Assembly: GCA_902791785.1 (NCBI GenBank)
Contig: CADAXH010000113.1
Coordinates: 1 to 6,923 of the forward strand
From: an uncultured Ruminococcus sp.
Lineage (GTDB): Bacteria; Bacillota; Clostridia; Oscillospirales; CAG-272
Length of the DNA stretch: 6,923 nt
Direction: 5' to 3'
This document shows positions 6,231 to 6,923 of this stretch, one piece after another. The notes under the pieces were generated by a model. It was not told the DNA's origin. It was given only the letters and a program-made list of their open reading frames with translations, and did not search any database. Every line of letters begins with the position of its first letter. Within the stretch, counting starts at the first letter, position 1. The translations under genes and the position numbers were made by a program.

Positions 6231-6788
6231 ATGCACTCAACTCACTTATTAACAAAAAGTGATATGAAAAGAATAAATGTTGAAGAATTGCCGACAGTCG
6301 GAAGACAGTTGGCTGCCGGGGAGACGGTGCTGCTTTCCGGAAAAGTATACTGCGCAAGAGACGCAGCGCACAAAAAGCTTTTTGAACTGAAGGATTCAGG
6401 AAAAAAGCTTCCGCTGGATCTGAAGAATGCAGTAATTTATTATGCGGGTCCTACTCCGGAATTCGGAGGCAGGGCTGTAGGTTCATGCGGGCCTACCACA
6501 TCTTCAAGAATGGACAAATTTACTCCCGAATTGATAAGTATGGGAGTGATAGCGACAATCGGAAAAGGGAAGAGATCTGCCGAAGTTGTTGAGGCAATCA
6601 GGAATTACAAGGCTATGTACTTCTGCGCAATCGGAGGCGCCGGTGCAATTGCAAGCCAGCATATAACAAAATCCGAAATTGTCGCTTTCCCTGAACTTGG
6701 GTGCGAAGCGCTGAGATTATTTGAATTTGAAGATTTCCCTTTGATTGTCGGTATAGACTGCAATGGTAACATTGCGATGAAAGCGTAA
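6231..6788 (+). CDS. Fe-S hydro-lyase beta subunit (class I fumarate hydratase / tartrate dehydratase C-terminal type)
   Basis: In the two-subunit class I hydro-lyases this chain pairs with an iron-sulfur alpha subunit to interconvert fumarate and malate, or to dehydrate tartrate. The 185 residues cover the whole domain: LLSGKVYCARDAAHKKL (34-50), IYYAGPTP (69-76), GSCGPTTSSRMD (84-95), IGKGKRS (110-116), CAIGGAGA (132-139) and the ELGCEALRLFEFEDFPLIV ending. All the usual motifs are intact. The ATG at 6231 has GGGAG six bases upstream. The in-frame ATG at 6264 gives an N-terminus more typical of the family (MKRINVEEL), and lies one base after the stop of the longer DivIVA-like frame, so it is a serious alternative. 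The alpha subunit gene, normally adjacent, is not in the window upstream; it may lie downstream or elsewhere. Whether the substrate is fumarate or tartrate cannot be told from this chain alone. Confidence 0.88.
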   Translation: MHSTHLLTKSDMKRINVEELPTVGRQLAAGETVLLSGKVYCARDAAHKKLFELKDSGKKLPLDLKNAVIYYAGPTPEFGGRAVGSCGPTTSSRMDKFTPELISMGVIATIGKGKRSAEVVEAIRNYKAMYFCAIGGAGAIASQHITKSEIVAFPELGCEALRLFEFEDFPLIVGIDCNGNIAMKA

Positions 6789-6808
6789 AACTATAGGAAG
6801 GTTATGAT

Positions 6809-6832
6809 ATGTCTGACAAACAGTGTCAATAA
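6809..6832 (+). other. Well-initiated seven-codon reading frame (leader peptide or interrupted gene start)
   Basis: AGGAAGG at 6795-6801 lies seven bases before the ATG at 6809, as good a ribosome site as any in the window. The frame encodes only MSDKQCQ before TAA at 6830-6832. It begins 20 bases after the hydro-lyase stop, as expected for the next gene of the operon. Possible readings are a short leader peptide, a gene interrupted just after its start by an inserted element, or a frameshifted gene start. The peptide itself matches nothing I recognise. Confidence 0.35.
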
Positions 6833-6923
6833 CCCATGATTGAAATCACGGGCTTGAAAAAGCAAGTGAAGAAATCAGCTACGGAAGTAGATTGTTGACT
6901 ACCCTAAGTCTTGAGACAAAGAC
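6823..6923 (+). other. Hairpin-rich non-coding stretch at the window edge (possible 5' end of a structured RNA or group II intron)
   Basis: Successive small hairpins fill this stretch. CCC-A-TGAT pairs with ATCA-C-GGG (6833-6852, TGAA loop, one A-C mismatch), CTTG with CAAG (6853-6866), GTAG with CTAC (6887-6902) and GTCTT with AAGAC (6908-6923). None is followed by a T run, so they are not terminators. No open frame spans the region: a frame from the ATG at 6836 stops at TGA 6896-6898 after 20 codons. Starting at GTGTC (6823), the arrangement resembles the start of a group II intron (consensus GUGYG), but the fifth base is C instead of the conserved G. It runs off the window, so identity is open. 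Confidence 0.3.

Noticed and set aside
6833..6852. Hairpin as a terminator for the phosphatidyltransferase-hydro-lyase operon
   Set aside because: The stem has a mismatch and is followed by CTTGAAAA with no T run, and a strong ribosome site lies between it and the hydro-lyase stop.
6836..6898. Twenty-codon frame starting MIEITGLKK, which resembles the start of ABC transporter ATPases
   Set aside because: It stops at TGA after 20 codons, has no Shine-Dalgarno site, and the following residues do not continue into the expected family pattern.
1..6923. CRISPR arrays, tRNA or rRNA genes, insertion sequences, toxin-antitoxin or phage-defence genes
   Set aside because: No repeated spacer pattern, cloverleaf, terminal inverted repeats, transposase motif or defence-type domain was seen on either strand.

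Overview
The window looks like an ordinary chromosomal stretch from a low-to-moderate-GC Bacillota, most likely a gut- or rumen-type member of the Clostridia. The evidence is the strong purine-rich Shine-Dalgarno sites, a YugP-family membrane protein, a DivIVA-like protein, a CDP-alcohol phosphatidyltransferase and a two-subunit-type Fe-S fumarase beta chain. This placement rests on gene content and is not a species call. No CRISPR array, tRNA, rRNA, transposase or phage gene is visible.

Left block (1-1706, + strand): the 3' nine-tenths of a class I mannose-6-phosphate isomerase (manA), followed after 15 bases by a membrane protein. That protein has the full layout of the YugP (Zn_peptidase_2) family but has lost the HExxH zinc motif. 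A terminator-like hairpin closes the pair.

Middle block: an XRE/TPR regulator (1819-2865, +) sits behind a promoter that overlaps two of three copies of a short palindrome TTGNNCAA, a likely autoregulatory operator. It converges on an FkbM-type methyltransferase (2918-3997, -) across a bidirectional terminator. Upstream of the methyltransferase, and overlapping it by 8 bases, is an SGNH/GDSL hydrolase gene (3990-4587, -). This gene appears broken: its two halves lie in different frames and about 19 codons of the family core are missing at the junction.

Right block (4588-6923): back-to-back promoters separate the SGNH/FkbM pair from a rightward operon. That operon encodes a CDP-alcohol phosphatidyltransferase (membrane phospholipid synthesis), a DivIVA-like coiled-coil protein and a fumarate/tartrate hydro-lyase beta subunit. 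The DivIVA-like frame is cut short at a run of seven A residues. With one A fewer it would run 33 codons further and end one base before an in-frame ATG of the hydro-lyase gene. At the right edge, a well-supported ribosome site and ATG lead into only seven codons, followed by a hairpin-rich stretch that runs off the window. It could be the 5' end of a structured RNA or an intron interrupting a gene.

I see no clearly new multi-gene system. The most interesting items are the inactive protease homologue, the homopolymer frameshift, the triple operator and the unexplained structured right edge.
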